From Candidatus Hydrogenedentota bacterium (GTDB lineage Bacteria; Hydrogenedentota; Hydrogenedentia; Hydrogenedentales; CAILVY01): a DNA stretch of 43,541 nt. Under the pieces are notes generated by a model. That model worked only from the letters and a program-made list of their open reading frames with translations, ran no database searches and had not been told where the DNA came from. The position numbers and the translations under genes were made by a program. Shown here piece after piece: positions 16,654-24,794 of this stretch. Within the stretch, counting starts at the first letter, position 1. Every line of letters begins with the position of its first letter. The stretch is taken from contig JAKQOG010000065.1 in assembly GCA_029565395.1 (NCBI GenBank), forward strand, positions 1 through 43,541, written 5' to 3'.

Positions 16654-18977
16654 CGCGCCTTGGAATTGCCCTTTCACTTCTGTTTTTGCCGGCCGTATGC
16701 GCCGGTGCGGACGAATTGGAAGGCAAAACCATCTCTGCCGTCAACATCTCCGGCCTCGAACGCGTCAGCGAGCAGGTGGTCCGCGCCAAGCTGGAAGTGC
16801 AACCGGGCCAGACCATGAATCCCCGCGCCGTCGGGCGCGATATACGGCGCTTGTATGAATTGGGCCACTTCACCTCCATTAAAGCGGAAATGGTTCCGGA
16901 CAATGGCAAGGCCGCATTAACCTATATCGTGGAAGAAAAGCGGGTGGTGGACGAAGTCCGCATTATTGGGAACAAGAAAATTAAGCTGCGCAAGATCCGG
17001 GGCGTGATCAAATTAAGGGAAGGGGAGTCCTTTCTTCCCGACATCTACGAGGAAGAGCGTGACGCAATCTTGAAACTGTATGAAAGCAAGGGATACGCCA
17101 ACGCGTCGGTGGACCTGATCGTGGAAACGGTTGGGCCTTCACGCGTGCGCGTCACCTACAATATCCATGAAGACAAGAAAGCCCGCATCAGCAAGATTCT
17201 GTTCTCCGGCAACCAGAATGTTAAAACGCGCAAGCTCAAAAAGATCATGAAGACCCACCGCGCCTTCTGGTTTATCGGCGGGAAGTTCGAAGAAGAAAAA
17301 TTCGAGACCGATATTGATAATATTCTTGATGAATACGGCAATCGCGGCCATCTGGAAGCGGAAATCCCCGTCACCGATATCGAGTTCACCCCCAACGGCA
17401 AGCACATGCGCATCCGGGTCAATATCAGCGAAGGCCCCGTGTACCATGTGGAAACCCTCGAAGTCGCCAATAATGAGGTCTATGATAACGACGAAATAGG
17501 CAAGATCATTGAAGTCCATCCGGGCGACGTCCATAACAAAGGTCAAGTCGTCAAGGACGCCGATCTGGTGACGGAAGGATATCAGGACAGCGGGTATGTG
17601 GATGCCCAAGACACCCCGCAGGTAACCTTGGATCGCGAGAAAAAAACCACGCACATCGTGCATAACCTCGCTGAAGGGGATCTCAAGTATATCCGCGAAA
17701 TCAAGATCATGGGAAATGAAGTCACCAGGGACGAAGTCATCCGCCGCGAAATGATGCTGCGCCCCGGAGATCGATATGACGGGGCCATGGTGAAAGCCAG
17801 CAAGCGCCGCCTCGACAATACGCAGTATTTCGATGAAACCCGGCTTACCCTGGCCGACATCGAAGACAATGAACTTTTCAAAGACATGGTGGTGGATGTA
17901 AAAGAGGGCAAAACCGGCAGTTTTAACTTTGGCGCGGGCTACAGCACGGAAGAAGGCATCGGCGGATTTACGGAATTGCACCTGAGCAACTTCGATGTCT
18001 CCAACTGGCCCAAATTCTCCGGGGCGGGCCAGGATTTATCCATTAAATTAAACGTAGGCCAGGTGCACAACAACTATAACATCAGTTTCACCGAGCCGGA
18101 ATTTCTCGGGTATCCTCTCGCGGTGGGCGCGGATATTTTCAACGATTCCTACAGGGTCCGCAACGGCGCCGGCTATACGGAAAACGAACTGGGCGGGCAA
18201 ATCCGGGTCGGCAAACAGCTTTCCCCCTATGTCACCGCACGGGCCAGCCTGCGTGTTTCCCAGGAAAACCTCAGCGGATTCGACGACTCCTGGTTCCTCC
18301 ATGAAGATATCAAACGGCAGCAGGAAGACGCGCTCACTATCAGCACCACCTGGCAAATCGAACGCAACACGCTGGATAACAACCGGGATCCGAGCAGCGG
18401 ATCCCGGCATTTGCTCAGCACCGAAATCGCAGGCTTTGGCGGCACGTACAATTATTGGAAAGTGGAACATGATTCCACCTGGTACAAGGCGTTTGGAGAA
18501 AGTAGAAAGTGGGTGCTTTCCCTCCGGTTGCGCGAGGGATTTGTAACTCCCTATCTGGACAGCAAGTTTGTGCCCTTGCAGAACCGCCTGTTCGCGGGCG
18601 GCGCCACCACCGTGCGCGGGTATGATTTCCGGGATATCGGGCCCAAAACCCGCGAATATATCCTCTGGTATTGGGGACACAAAATCACCTGGGGAAGCAA
18701 ATTCTCCCAAGGCGGCAATGTGCGCGGCGTGGGCAATCTGGAATTGAAATATAAAATCACCAAGGCCGTTCGGCTCTATGCCTTCTTTGATGCCGGCGGT
18801 GTATGGGAATACTTCAAAGACATCAAGCCTGGCGACATCAAATGCAGTGTCGGCCTCGGCCTCGGTGTCGATGTGCCGCGTATCGGACCCATCCGCGTGG
18901 ATTACGGCTTTGCCCTCAATCCGGATGAAGATCAGGGCCGCGGACGCCTCCACCTCATGACCGGCTTCCGGTTCTAG
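16650..18977 (+). CDS. bamA: BamA outer-membrane protein assembly factor
   Basis: This 775-residue protein inserts beta-barrel proteins into the outer membrane. I place the start at the TTG at 16650, because AGAGGTG lies just upstream and translation then begins with a clean signal peptide ([19 protein letters not shown]). The upstream ATG at 16581 would put an arginine-rich stretch before it. Five POTRA repeats span about residues 25-420 (ISAVNISGLERVSEQVVRAKL is the first). The beta barrel runs from about 425 to the end, with the VRGY signature of loop 6 in GGATTVRGYDF and a terminal phenylalanine (TGFRF) as in the family. The start codon and the clpC stop share TTGA, implying translational coupling, an unusual partner for bamA. 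The usual skp/lpxD neighbours are absent. Confidence 0.93.
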   Translation: MTRLGIALSLLFLPAVCAGADELEGKTISAVNISGLERVSEQVVRAKLEVQPGQTMNPRAVGRDIRRLYELGHFTSIKAEMVPDNGKAALTYIVEEKRVVDEVRIIGNKKIKLRKIRGVIKLREGESFLPDIYEEERDAILKLYESKGYANASVDLIVETVGPSRVRVTYNIHEDKKARISKILFSGNQNVKTRKLKKIMKTHRAFWFIGGKFEEEKFETDIDNILDEYGNRGHLEAEIPVTDIEFTPNGKHMRIRVNISEGPVYHVETLEVANNEVYDNDEIGKIIEVHPGDVHNKGQVVKDADLVTEGYQDSGYVDAQDTPQVTLDREKKTTHIVHNLAEGDLKYIREIKIMGNEVTRDEVIRREMMLRPGDRYDGAMVKASKRRLDNTQYFDETRLTLADIEDNELFKDMVVDVKEGKTGSFNFGAGYSTEEGIGGFTELHLSNFDVSNWPKFSGAGQDLSIKLNVGQVHNNYNISFTEPEFLGYPLAVGADIFNDSYRVRNGAGYTENELGGQIRVGKQLSPYVTARASLRVSQENLSGFDDSWFLHEDIKRQQEDALTISTTWQIERNTLDNNRDPSSGSRHLLSTEIAGFGGTYNYWKVEHDSTWYKAFGESRKWVLSLRLREGFVTPYLDSKFVPLQNRLFAGGATTVRGYDFRDIGPKTREYILWYWGHKITWGSKFSQGGNVRGVGNLELKYKITKAVRLYAFFDAGGVWEYFKDIKPGDIKCSVGLGLGVDVPRIGPIRVDYGFALNPDEDQGRGRLHLMTGFRF

Positions 18978-19011
18978 CCCGCAAAACATCGTTCCCCCGT
19001 TCCAGGGGTTA

Positions 19012-19040
19012 TTGACAAATTTCCCGCAAGGCTCTACCAT
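19012..19040 (+). promoter_or_regulatory. sigma-70 promoter for the small lipoprotein
   Basis: A perfect TTGACA at 19012-19017 and TACCAT at 19035-19040 are separated by 17 bases, immediately after the bamA stop. Transcription would start near 19047, giving a leader of about 20 bases with an AGGAGG ribosome binding site. Confidence 0.65.
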
Positions 19041-19068
19041 AACCTCGAAGCCCAGGAGGGATTTGGTC

Positions 19069-19605
19069 ATGCGAACACATATGCAGATATCTATCCTTGT
19101 GGTTCTGATGGCGGCCCTGCCGCTGACGGGATGCGGCGGCGGCGCAAAGGATAAAACATTCCAGGGCCGGCAGACGTGGACCTTCACCCTCTTGTTCAAC
19201 ACCGGCAATTCACTTGAACACGATCTGCAATTGGCGAACGCTATGACGAACGGCAGTTTTCCACTGCCCATGGCGGATGGCGTTCCCCCCAACTGCACGA
19301 TTTCCCACGGCTCCGGAAGCACAAGCGTCTCCCTGAAAAACGCGGTTCTGCTGGATGGAGACGGGGTCAAGGTCCGCCTCGGCAACACCGTTCTATGGCG
19401 CAAAACGGACAGCAATGTGAAGTTCCGATTGGACATGAACGTGGAGAATGCGATTATTTTAGGGGATTTCGTGGTGGAGCAAGAAGCGAAAGGGGAGCTT
19501 TCAGGCACGGTGTTCGGGTATGTAATCCTCATAGATGAATCCGGCCAACGGAGCGGCCCGTTCGGAATTGCAAACGGTACGTTTGCCCTTTCTCCGAATC
19601 AATAA
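19069..19605 (+). CDS. small lipoprotein of unknown function
   Basis: This 178-residue protein has a lipoprotein signal (MQISILVVLMAALPLTGCGGG) with the lipobox cysteine in LTGC, so it should be anchored in the periplasm or outer membrane. AGGAGG lies nine bases before the ATG at 19069; the frame opens upstream at 19012 inside the promoter, which is not credible. After the cysteine the chain is mostly beta-strand-like, with no recognisable domain. It follows bamA but has its own strong promoter, so it is probably independently expressed. Its stop is four bases from the stop of the convergent permease gene. Confidence 0.8.
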   Translation: MRTHMQISILVVLMAALPLTGCGGGAKDKTFQGRQTWTFTLLFNTGNSLEHDLQLANAMTNGSFPLPMADGVPPNCTISHGSGSTSVSLKNAVLLDGDGVKVRLGNTVLWRKTDSNVKFRLDMNVENAIILGDFVVEQEAKGELSGTVFGYVILIDESGQRSGPFGIANGTFALSPNQ

Positions 19606-19609
19606 CCCC

Positions 19610-20578
19610 TCAATCGCGGCTCCGCAGCCGGTGGCGGTAATAATCCGCAATGACAGCAATGACAATCACCGCGCCGGTGACCAGCCGCTTGATGGGTTCC
19701 TCCGCCCCGATTTGCACCAGGCCGGTTCCCAGCACCGCGATGATGACAACGCCGAAGAATGTATTGATCACAGAACCGCGCCCCCCCATAAGGCTGGTGC
19801 CGCCAATTACAACGGCCGCGATGGCCTGCAACTCGTATCCCGCTCCGGAATTGGGATCCGCCGCCGCCAGCCGCGAACAATGAATCACCGCCGCCAGCGC
19901 CGCCAGCCCCCCGCTGATCACAAACACCGTGAACTTCACCAGCCGCACGCGAATGCCCGATAAGCGCGCCGATTCCTCGTTGGCTCCCACGGCAAACATA
20001 TGGCGGCCAAACACCGTTCCGGAAAGCACTATCTGCGCCGCCACTACTACGGCAATCGCCAGCAGGAACGGCATGGACAAGCCGCCGATATTGGCTTCGT
20101 AAATCCGTTCTATGCCCGATATGTATTGGGTTTTCGAGTTCGTAACCAGATAGGCCCCGCCCCGCGCCGCTTCCATCATCCCAAGCGTCACGATGAAGGA
20201 AGGAAGTTGCCACCGGATGGTCATGAATCCGTTGACGGCCCCGCAGGCCAGCCCCACGCCAACACATGCCCCAACCGACAGCCATAAGGGCAAACCGCCC
20301 TTGACCAGACACACGCCCAGCACCGCCGCGCCCAGCGCTAATATCGAACCAACCGACAAGTCGATACCCGCGATAATCAACACATACGTCATGCCCACCG
20401 CGATGATTACCGCATCGGGGATTTGATTGGCGATGGTCCGGAAGGTGGTCAGGCTGAAAAAGTAATCGGTCTGAAGACCAAAAAACAAAATCATGCCTGC
20501 AAGCACGGAGCTCAGGCCCACATAATCCACCAGGATCCGTTTGTAGTGGCTGCGGCTGGTCATGGCGTTACTTGGCAT
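19610..20578 (-). CDS. sugar ABC transporter permease, RbsC-like
   Basis: The 322-residue membrane protein has 8-10 hydrophobic segments and the family signature of the ribose/xylose/AI-2 type permeases (BPD_transp_2): GMTYVLIIAGIDLSVGSILALGAAVLG near the N-terminus and AIAAVVIGGTSLMGGRGSVINTFFGVVIIAVLGTGL near the C-terminus. It forms the inner-membrane channel for a sugar captured by the binding protein encoded just upstream. Its start overlaps the end of that gene by 11 bases, so the two are co-translated; an in-frame ATG at 20563 is an alternative start. The RbsA-type double ATPase that normally completes this importer is not present in the window. Confidence 0.9.
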   Translation of the reverse strand: MPSNAMTSRSHYKRILVDYVGLSSVLAGMILFFGLQTDYFFSLTTFRTIANQIPDAVIIAVGMTYVLIIAGIDLSVGSILALGAAVLGVCLVKGGLPLWLSVGACVGVGLACGAVNGFMTIRWQLPSFIVTLGMMEAARGGAYLVTNSKTQYISGIERIYEANIGGLSMPFLLAIAVVVAAQIVLSGTVFGRHMFAVGANEESARLSGIRVRLVKFTVFVISGGLAALAAVIHCSRLAAADPNSGAGYELQAIAAVVIGGTSLMGGRGSVINTFFGVVIIAVLGTGLVQIGAEEPIKRLVTGAVIVIAVIADYYRHRLRSRD

Positions 20579-21551
20579 TCGCCGCGGTGATCAGATCCAC
20601 CGGCGTTTCCCGATCCGCCGGCGGTTGCTTCGTTTTAAGCATTTCCAACGCATATTCAATTCCGAATACGGCAAGCTGATCAGCATGCTGCTCGATGGTT
20701 GCCAGCATGTCTCCCTTGGCGATCAACTCGCGCACCGCGCTGATGCCGTCATACCCAATGACTTTTACCGGCGCCAGTTTTCCCGCCGAACGCAACGCCG
20801 CCACCGCGCCCAGCGCCATGCTGTCATTTGCGCACAAAATCGCTTTCAACTCAGGATGCTCGGTGATCATGGCCGACACCACCTGATTGGCCTTATTCAT
20901 CTCCCAATCGCCCACCTGGGACACCACAAGGTTCAATCCGGCGGCTTTGATCGCATCATCAAACCCCAGTTTGCGCTGGATGCCGTTATATGCCGAAGGA
21001 ATGCCTTCAAGAACGGCCACGGGATCGCCCGCGGCGAGTTGCTTGGCCAAGTACTCGGCGCACAGCCGCGCCCCCTTGCGGTTGTCCGGTCCCACGAAAG
21101 GAATCCGCACCTGTTTATCCGCCAGCACGTCATCATCAAATTTGTTGTCAATATTAACCACCGTGATCCCCGCTTCCATCGCGCGCTTGCATACCGGCAC
21201 CAGCGCTTTGGAATCCGCCGGCGCAATAATGATGGCCGACATCCGCTGTGCGATCATCTGCTCCACCAACTGCACCTGCCGGCTCACGTCCAGTTCGTCC
21301 TTGATCCCTTCCGTAATGAGAGTATACTCCGCGGCGTGCGCGGCATGATGTTTCTTCGCCCCGTTTTCCATCGTCAGGAAAAACTCATTGGCCAGCGACT
21401 TCATGATAAGGGCTATCCGCGGCTTGGCCGGGGACGCCGTGCCGGGCGTATTGGGCGCCGCCTCCGGTTTTGACCCACACCCCGCACACCCTAGCGCCAC
21501 GGCAATCACACTGACTATCAAGGCCCGGCCCATGATAAAGCGGAACTTCAT
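20568..21551 (-). CDS. sugar-binding lipoprotein, RbsB-like
   Basis: This 327-residue protein is a periplasmic binding protein of the ribose/galactose (PBP type 1) family. It starts with a lipoprotein signal ending in ALGCAGC, followed by a Gly/Ser/Pro/Ala linker. The core begins PRIALIMKSLANEFFLTMENGAKKHH and includes IAQRMSAIIIAPADSKALVPVCKRA and ILCANDSMALGAVAAL, the usual type-1 sugar-binding landmarks. It captures a sugar outside the inner membrane for the permease that overlaps its 3' end. The ATG at 21551 has GGAGG eight bases upstream; the frame opens at 21566 without one. The ligand cannot be assigned. Confidence 0.9.
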   Translation of the reverse strand: MKFRFIMGRALIVSVIAVALGCAGCGSKPEAAPNTPGTASPAKPRIALIMKSLANEFFLTMENGAKKHHAAHAAEYTLITEGIKDELDVSRQVQLVEQMIAQRMSAIIIAPADSKALVPVCKRAMEAGITVVNIDNKFDDDVLADKQVRIPFVGPDNRKGARLCAEYLAKQLAAGDPVAVLEGIPSAYNGIQRKLGFDDAIKAAGLNLVVSQVGDWEMNKANQVVSAMITEHPELKAILCANDSMALGAVAALRSAGKLAPVKVIGYDGISAVRELIAKGDMLATIEQHADQLAVFGIEYALEMLKTKQPPADRETPVDLITAANAK

Positions 21552-21639
21552 CGTATTGTCCTCCATTGATTTGAGGTATTGTAGCGCAATTCAACCGCAA
21601 TTCTACATCCGGCAAGTGCATGTGCAAAACCATAAAAAG

Positions 21640-21667
21640 TTGAATGATGCCACATTCGTCCTATAAG
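21640..21667 (+). promoter_or_regulatory. candidate promoter for the DapA-family gene
   Basis: TTGAAT at 21640-21645 and TATAAG at 21662-21667 are spaced by 16 bases, about 50 bases before the start codon at 21725. The intergenic region is shared with the divergent binding-protein gene. Confidence 0.4.
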
Positions 21668-21724
21668 CTAACTCCACGCCTCCCGTCAGTTAAGGTTTTT
21701 CCCAAACATAAAAAGGATTTGCGC

Positions 21725-22702
21725 ATGGAAGTGCCCGGTTACATTTTTGGCTGTATCGCGCCCACATTTACGGTGTTCAACGATGACGGGACACTGGATG
21801 ACGCGGGTCAAAGCCGCCTGATCGATTTCATGCTGGAATCGGAATCCATCAGCGCTTTTTTCATCCGATCCGGCATGGGGCAAATGTATTGCTTCGGCAT
21901 GGACGACACAAAACAAATCGCACGAAACGCCTGTGCCCACCTGAAAGGAAAAGCCGCCGTCCTGATTGGATGCAGCGGCATTTGGGACCGCAACTACGAC
22001 AAGCGCCCCGACCCCGTGCTCTACAAACAACAGGCGATTGAATTAAGCCGCTATGCCCAGGATCTGGGCGCGGACGGCATCGTCCACACCATTCCCGAAG
22101 GCCTGGTTCCCCAACAAGGGGAGTCCATGGATGATTTTCTGGTGCACTATTTCGAAGAGATCTGCGCGTCGGTCTCCGCGCCCGTATTGATTTATCAGCC
22201 GCCTGGAACGCTGCCTGAATATTGCGTCACGCCGAACTCAATCGTGCGGCTGGCGGAGATTGATAACCTGGCGGGGATGAAAGTTTCCACAGCAGACGGC
22301 GAGTATCTCTTCAATCTGGTCCGCGCCGTGAAAGACAAGAAGTTTGGGTATATTGCGGGCGCGGAGACGGTGTTCTATGCCGCGCTGGCCGCCGGCGCGC
22401 GGGCCTGTATCGGCCAGGGAACCACGGTTAACCCCCAGATTATCCGTGCGATGCTTGACCGTTTCCTGGCGGGCGATCTGGAAGGTGCAATGGAAGCTCA
22501 GGAAGACACCAATGAATTGGTATACACCTGCCCCAATGCCGTCGATTTCTTTAAAACCTACGCCGTCGAGAAGGGCTACGCCATGGGGCTCTACGCCCGG
22601 CCTTCCGGAAATCCCTACATCAAAAACCGCGTTCCCATCACAAAAGAAGCCTACGAGATCTTCAAACGCCGCTACGAAGAACTCCTCGCGAAATACGTGT
22701 AA
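21725..22702 (+). CDS. DapA/NanA-superfamily aldolase or synthase
   Basis: The 325-residue product has the class I aldolase TIM-barrel pattern of the dihydrodipicolinate synthase/N-acetylneuraminate lyase family. Landmarks are APTFTVFNDDGTLDDAGQSRLIDFML at the start, the tyrosine region in VLIYQPPGTLP, and the Schiff-base lysine in NLAGMKVSTADG. The GTTGE-type substrate-carboxylate motif of true DapA is replaced here by RSGMGQMYCFG, so lysine biosynthesis is unlikely and a sugar-acid or keto-acid aldolase is more probable. The start at 21725 is preceded by AAAAAGGAT; the frame opens at 21644. It is divergent from the sugar-binding lipoprotein gene and convergent with the beta-helix gene, which supports carbohydrate catabolism. 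Confidence 0.85.
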   Translation: MEVPGYIFGCIAPTFTVFNDDGTLDDAGQSRLIDFMLESESISAFFIRSGMGQMYCFGMDDTKQIARNACAHLKGKAAVLIGCSGIWDRNYDKRPDPVLYKQQAIELSRYAQDLGADGIVHTIPEGLVPQQGESMDDFLVHYFEEICASVSAPVLIYQPPGTLPEYCVTPNSIVRLAEIDNLAGMKVSTADGEYLFNLVRAVKDKKFGYIAGAETVFYAALAAGARACIGQGTTVNPQIIRAMLDRFLAGDLEGAMEAQEDTNELVYTCPNAVDFFKTYAVEKGYAMGLYARPSGNPYIKNRVPITKEAYEIFKRRYEELLAKYV

Positions 22703-22707
22703 TCCCC

Positions 22708-24654
22708 TCAACGGTGTTCATACGCCCCAATGTCCGGTCCGGTCCCTTGCGGTATCGAAACCCCCTCGATATCGGATTCCACGCCGGATTTTTTTCCCGC
22801 ATCCACACACGGCGAATCCGCTTGAAGATGAAAGTCGCGATTAGGGCCGTTCACGAATTTCGGATCCGCCGCCAAAGAATGTATTTCTTTGCCGTATTCC
22901 GCTTGATAACTGGAAAACGCACCCATCGGATACCGGTTCTGCTCAAACAGGATCATGTCGCCGTTTGACTGAAACCAGCAATTATGATCCATCACCAGCG
23001 CATCGATGGCCGCGCGCGGCCATTTCGGCGCGTAAAAAGCATTGCCCAGCGCCTCGCAGAAAATGTTATTTTGGATGACAATGTCATGCGCCTTGGCCGG
23101 GCTGGTGTAAAAGCACAGATGGCGTCCGCTGGGATCGGGCCGTTGCGCATGACCCCACCCGCCGCCGGCATTGAAACAGGTATTGTGCTCAAAACGGATA
23201 TTGTAGGTTTCGGATTGCTCTGGCCGATTCCAGTATTCAAAGGAATACTCGGAATTCCAAATGACATTGTGCCGGTACGTGATGTTGTACTGTGGTGTGC
23301 GCGGACCGTTGCTCTGGTTGGTTAACGCCGCATCATAAATCTCCCAAAACCGGCACTTCTCCACCAGGTGATCATGGGCAGTACCCCAAAACTCCACGCC
23401 ATTGCCAAATCGCACCGTTTTATCACCGCCCATCTGATCGCCGCCTCCGATGTAGCCGAAATCACAGTCGCGGGTCGTGGTATGGTGCGTACTGCCGCCC
23501 CCGATCCCGTGCGCCGCCCCGTAAAGGCATGCCAAGCTTTCGTAGACCACATGGTGGCAATTCGTTTGATCAATAATGTGGTCACGGATAGCACACTCTA
23601 TGGCAGAATACCGGGACCCCGGATTTCCAATCGAAAAAAGTTTGAGCGCGTGCCGATCTTCGTCGTACCAATATTCGCCTTGAACATCCAGGTCCTTCAT
23701 TTCCCAAACCTTGACCCCACAGGAAGCCCCGCTGTTAAAGATAATATTGCCGACGTCATTCGGAAAAAATGTGTCCGAATGACATTCTTTTAACGATACC
23801 TCATCCAGATGGAGAATAGCGCCCATAGGCAGGATGGCGCCCAGGAAAAAGGTTAATCGCGCATCCTCTGCCATGGTGGATGAGGAATAATAACAGGAAA
23901 ACGATTTCCAGCCGCTGTCCAAGGAAAAACCGGCACGCGCAGTGCAGGTGGCATAGCGGGACCACGGAGGGCCGCTGCGCATCAGGCTCGGTGCGTCAAG
24001 CTGGATAGGCACAGTGCATTTCGCCCGGAACCTCAAACAATATACCCGCCCGGACTGCACGGAAAAAGGCGTCGTATACCATTGAATATCGGAACTGCCT
24101 TTGCCTGTGGCCAAACCTTCTATGCGGAAACTTCCGGGCGCTTCGGCAAACTCGCGGTCGTCTCTCCCAGCCCGCACCGAGGCGCCATTTTCCGTATAAA
24201 TATGCCAACCCTCGGCATTTTGAGAAAAACCAGGATTCGCCAATATTTCCGGCCCAATACTCTCCGGCTCCCGTGTGCTCCAGAGGTTGGGAGCCTCCTC
24301 CACCCAGTCCACAGCGTGATGTTTCTCCACGGAACCCATCAACACCGGCTTTGCCCCCGAACCATACGCCCCGTACGTAATGGGAGCGTTCTCGTCGCCG
24401 CTATGCGGACGCAACTGCCCCCGCCAGTGGCCGCCCCGCTCAAATACCACCGAATCACCCGGCAAAAGCGCTGCCGTATTCACTTTATCCAGGGAATGCC
24501 AAGCCGTTGCCGGTGTTTTCCCATCTCCACCATCTGAACCGGCATTCGACACATAATACACGGTTGCGCCTGCTTGTTCCATGACAAGCAGGGCAAAAAT
24601 TACAACAATTCTTCCATAATTTTGGGGTGAGATTTTATGGTAATGGCTATGCAT
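22708..24654 (-). CDS. secreted right-handed parallel beta-helix protein with a CBM-like insert
   Basis: This 648-residue protein is exported by a signal peptide (RIVVIFALLVMEQAGA). It opens with the DUF1565-like start YYVSNAGSDGGDGKTPATAWHSLDKVN, common in parallel beta-helix polysaccharide lyases and hydrolases. Residues of about 135-285 look like an inserted carbohydrate-binding module of the CBM4/9 jelly-roll type (NPGFSQNAEGWHIYTENG at the start and HLDEVSLKE at the end). After that, repeated short strands with Asn and His such as HHVVYESLACLYG, YNITYRHNVIWNSEYSFEYWN and YNIRFEHNTCFN form the helix rungs. The end, PDIGAYEHR, is typical. It probably binds or cleaves a polysaccharide outside the cell; catalytic residues are not evident. 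Its stop is five bases from the convergent aldolase stop. Confidence 0.85.
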   Translation of the reverse strand: MHSHYHKISPQNYGRIVVIFALLVMEQAGATVYYVSNAGSDGGDGKTPATAWHSLDKVNTAALLPGDSVVFERGGHWRGQLRPHSGDENAPITYGAYGSGAKPVLMGSVEKHHAVDWVEEAPNLWSTREPESIGPEILANPGFSQNAEGWHIYTENGASVRAGRDDREFAEAPGSFRIEGLATGKGSSDIQWYTTPFSVQSGRVYCLRFRAKCTVPIQLDAPSLMRSGPPWSRYATCTARAGFSLDSGWKSFSCYYSSSTMAEDARLTFFLGAILPMGAILHLDEVSLKECHSDTFFPNDVGNIIFNSGASCGVKVWEMKDLDVQGEYWYDEDRHALKLFSIGNPGSRYSAIECAIRDHIIDQTNCHHVVYESLACLYGAAHGIGGGSTHHTTTRDCDFGYIGGGDQMGGDKTVRFGNGVEFWGTAHDHLVEKCRFWEIYDAALTNQSNGPRTPQYNITYRHNVIWNSEYSFEYWNRPEQSETYNIRFEHNTCFNAGGGWGHAQRPDPSGRHLCFYTSPAKAHDIVIQNNIFCEALGNAFYAPKWPRAAIDALVMDHNCWFQSNGDMILFEQNRYPMGAFSSYQAEYGKEIHSLAADPKFVNGPNRDFHLQADSPCVDAGKKSGVESDIEGVSIPQGTGPDIGAYEHR

Positions 24655-24730
24655 GTTTTAATATTCCCTGCGCCTTGTCTTTTTATCTTTTGACCATTAT
24701 GCCATGGGAGGCGTTGTGTTATCCTATGGA

Positions 24731-24777
24731 AAAACCCTCCTTTATCCCTTGCATGCCGGGGATAAAGGAGGGGTTTT
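24731..24777 (-). terminator. strong intrinsic terminator after the propeller-like lipoprotein gene
   Basis: AAAACCCTCCTTTATCCC at 24731-24748 pairs with the complementary sequence at 24759-24777, with a single bulged base and a loop of about ten bases. On the minus strand the stem ends in a run of T residues, directly downstream of the stop at 24795. Confidence 0.85.
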
Positions 24778-24794
24778 CTTACACGCGAGTGCCG

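Noticed and set aside
18048..19532. Minus-strand open frame of 494 codons across the bamA end and the lipoprotein gene
   Set aside because: It runs antisense to two well-supported genes and crosses their boundary; its composition is that of a reverse-complement shadow.
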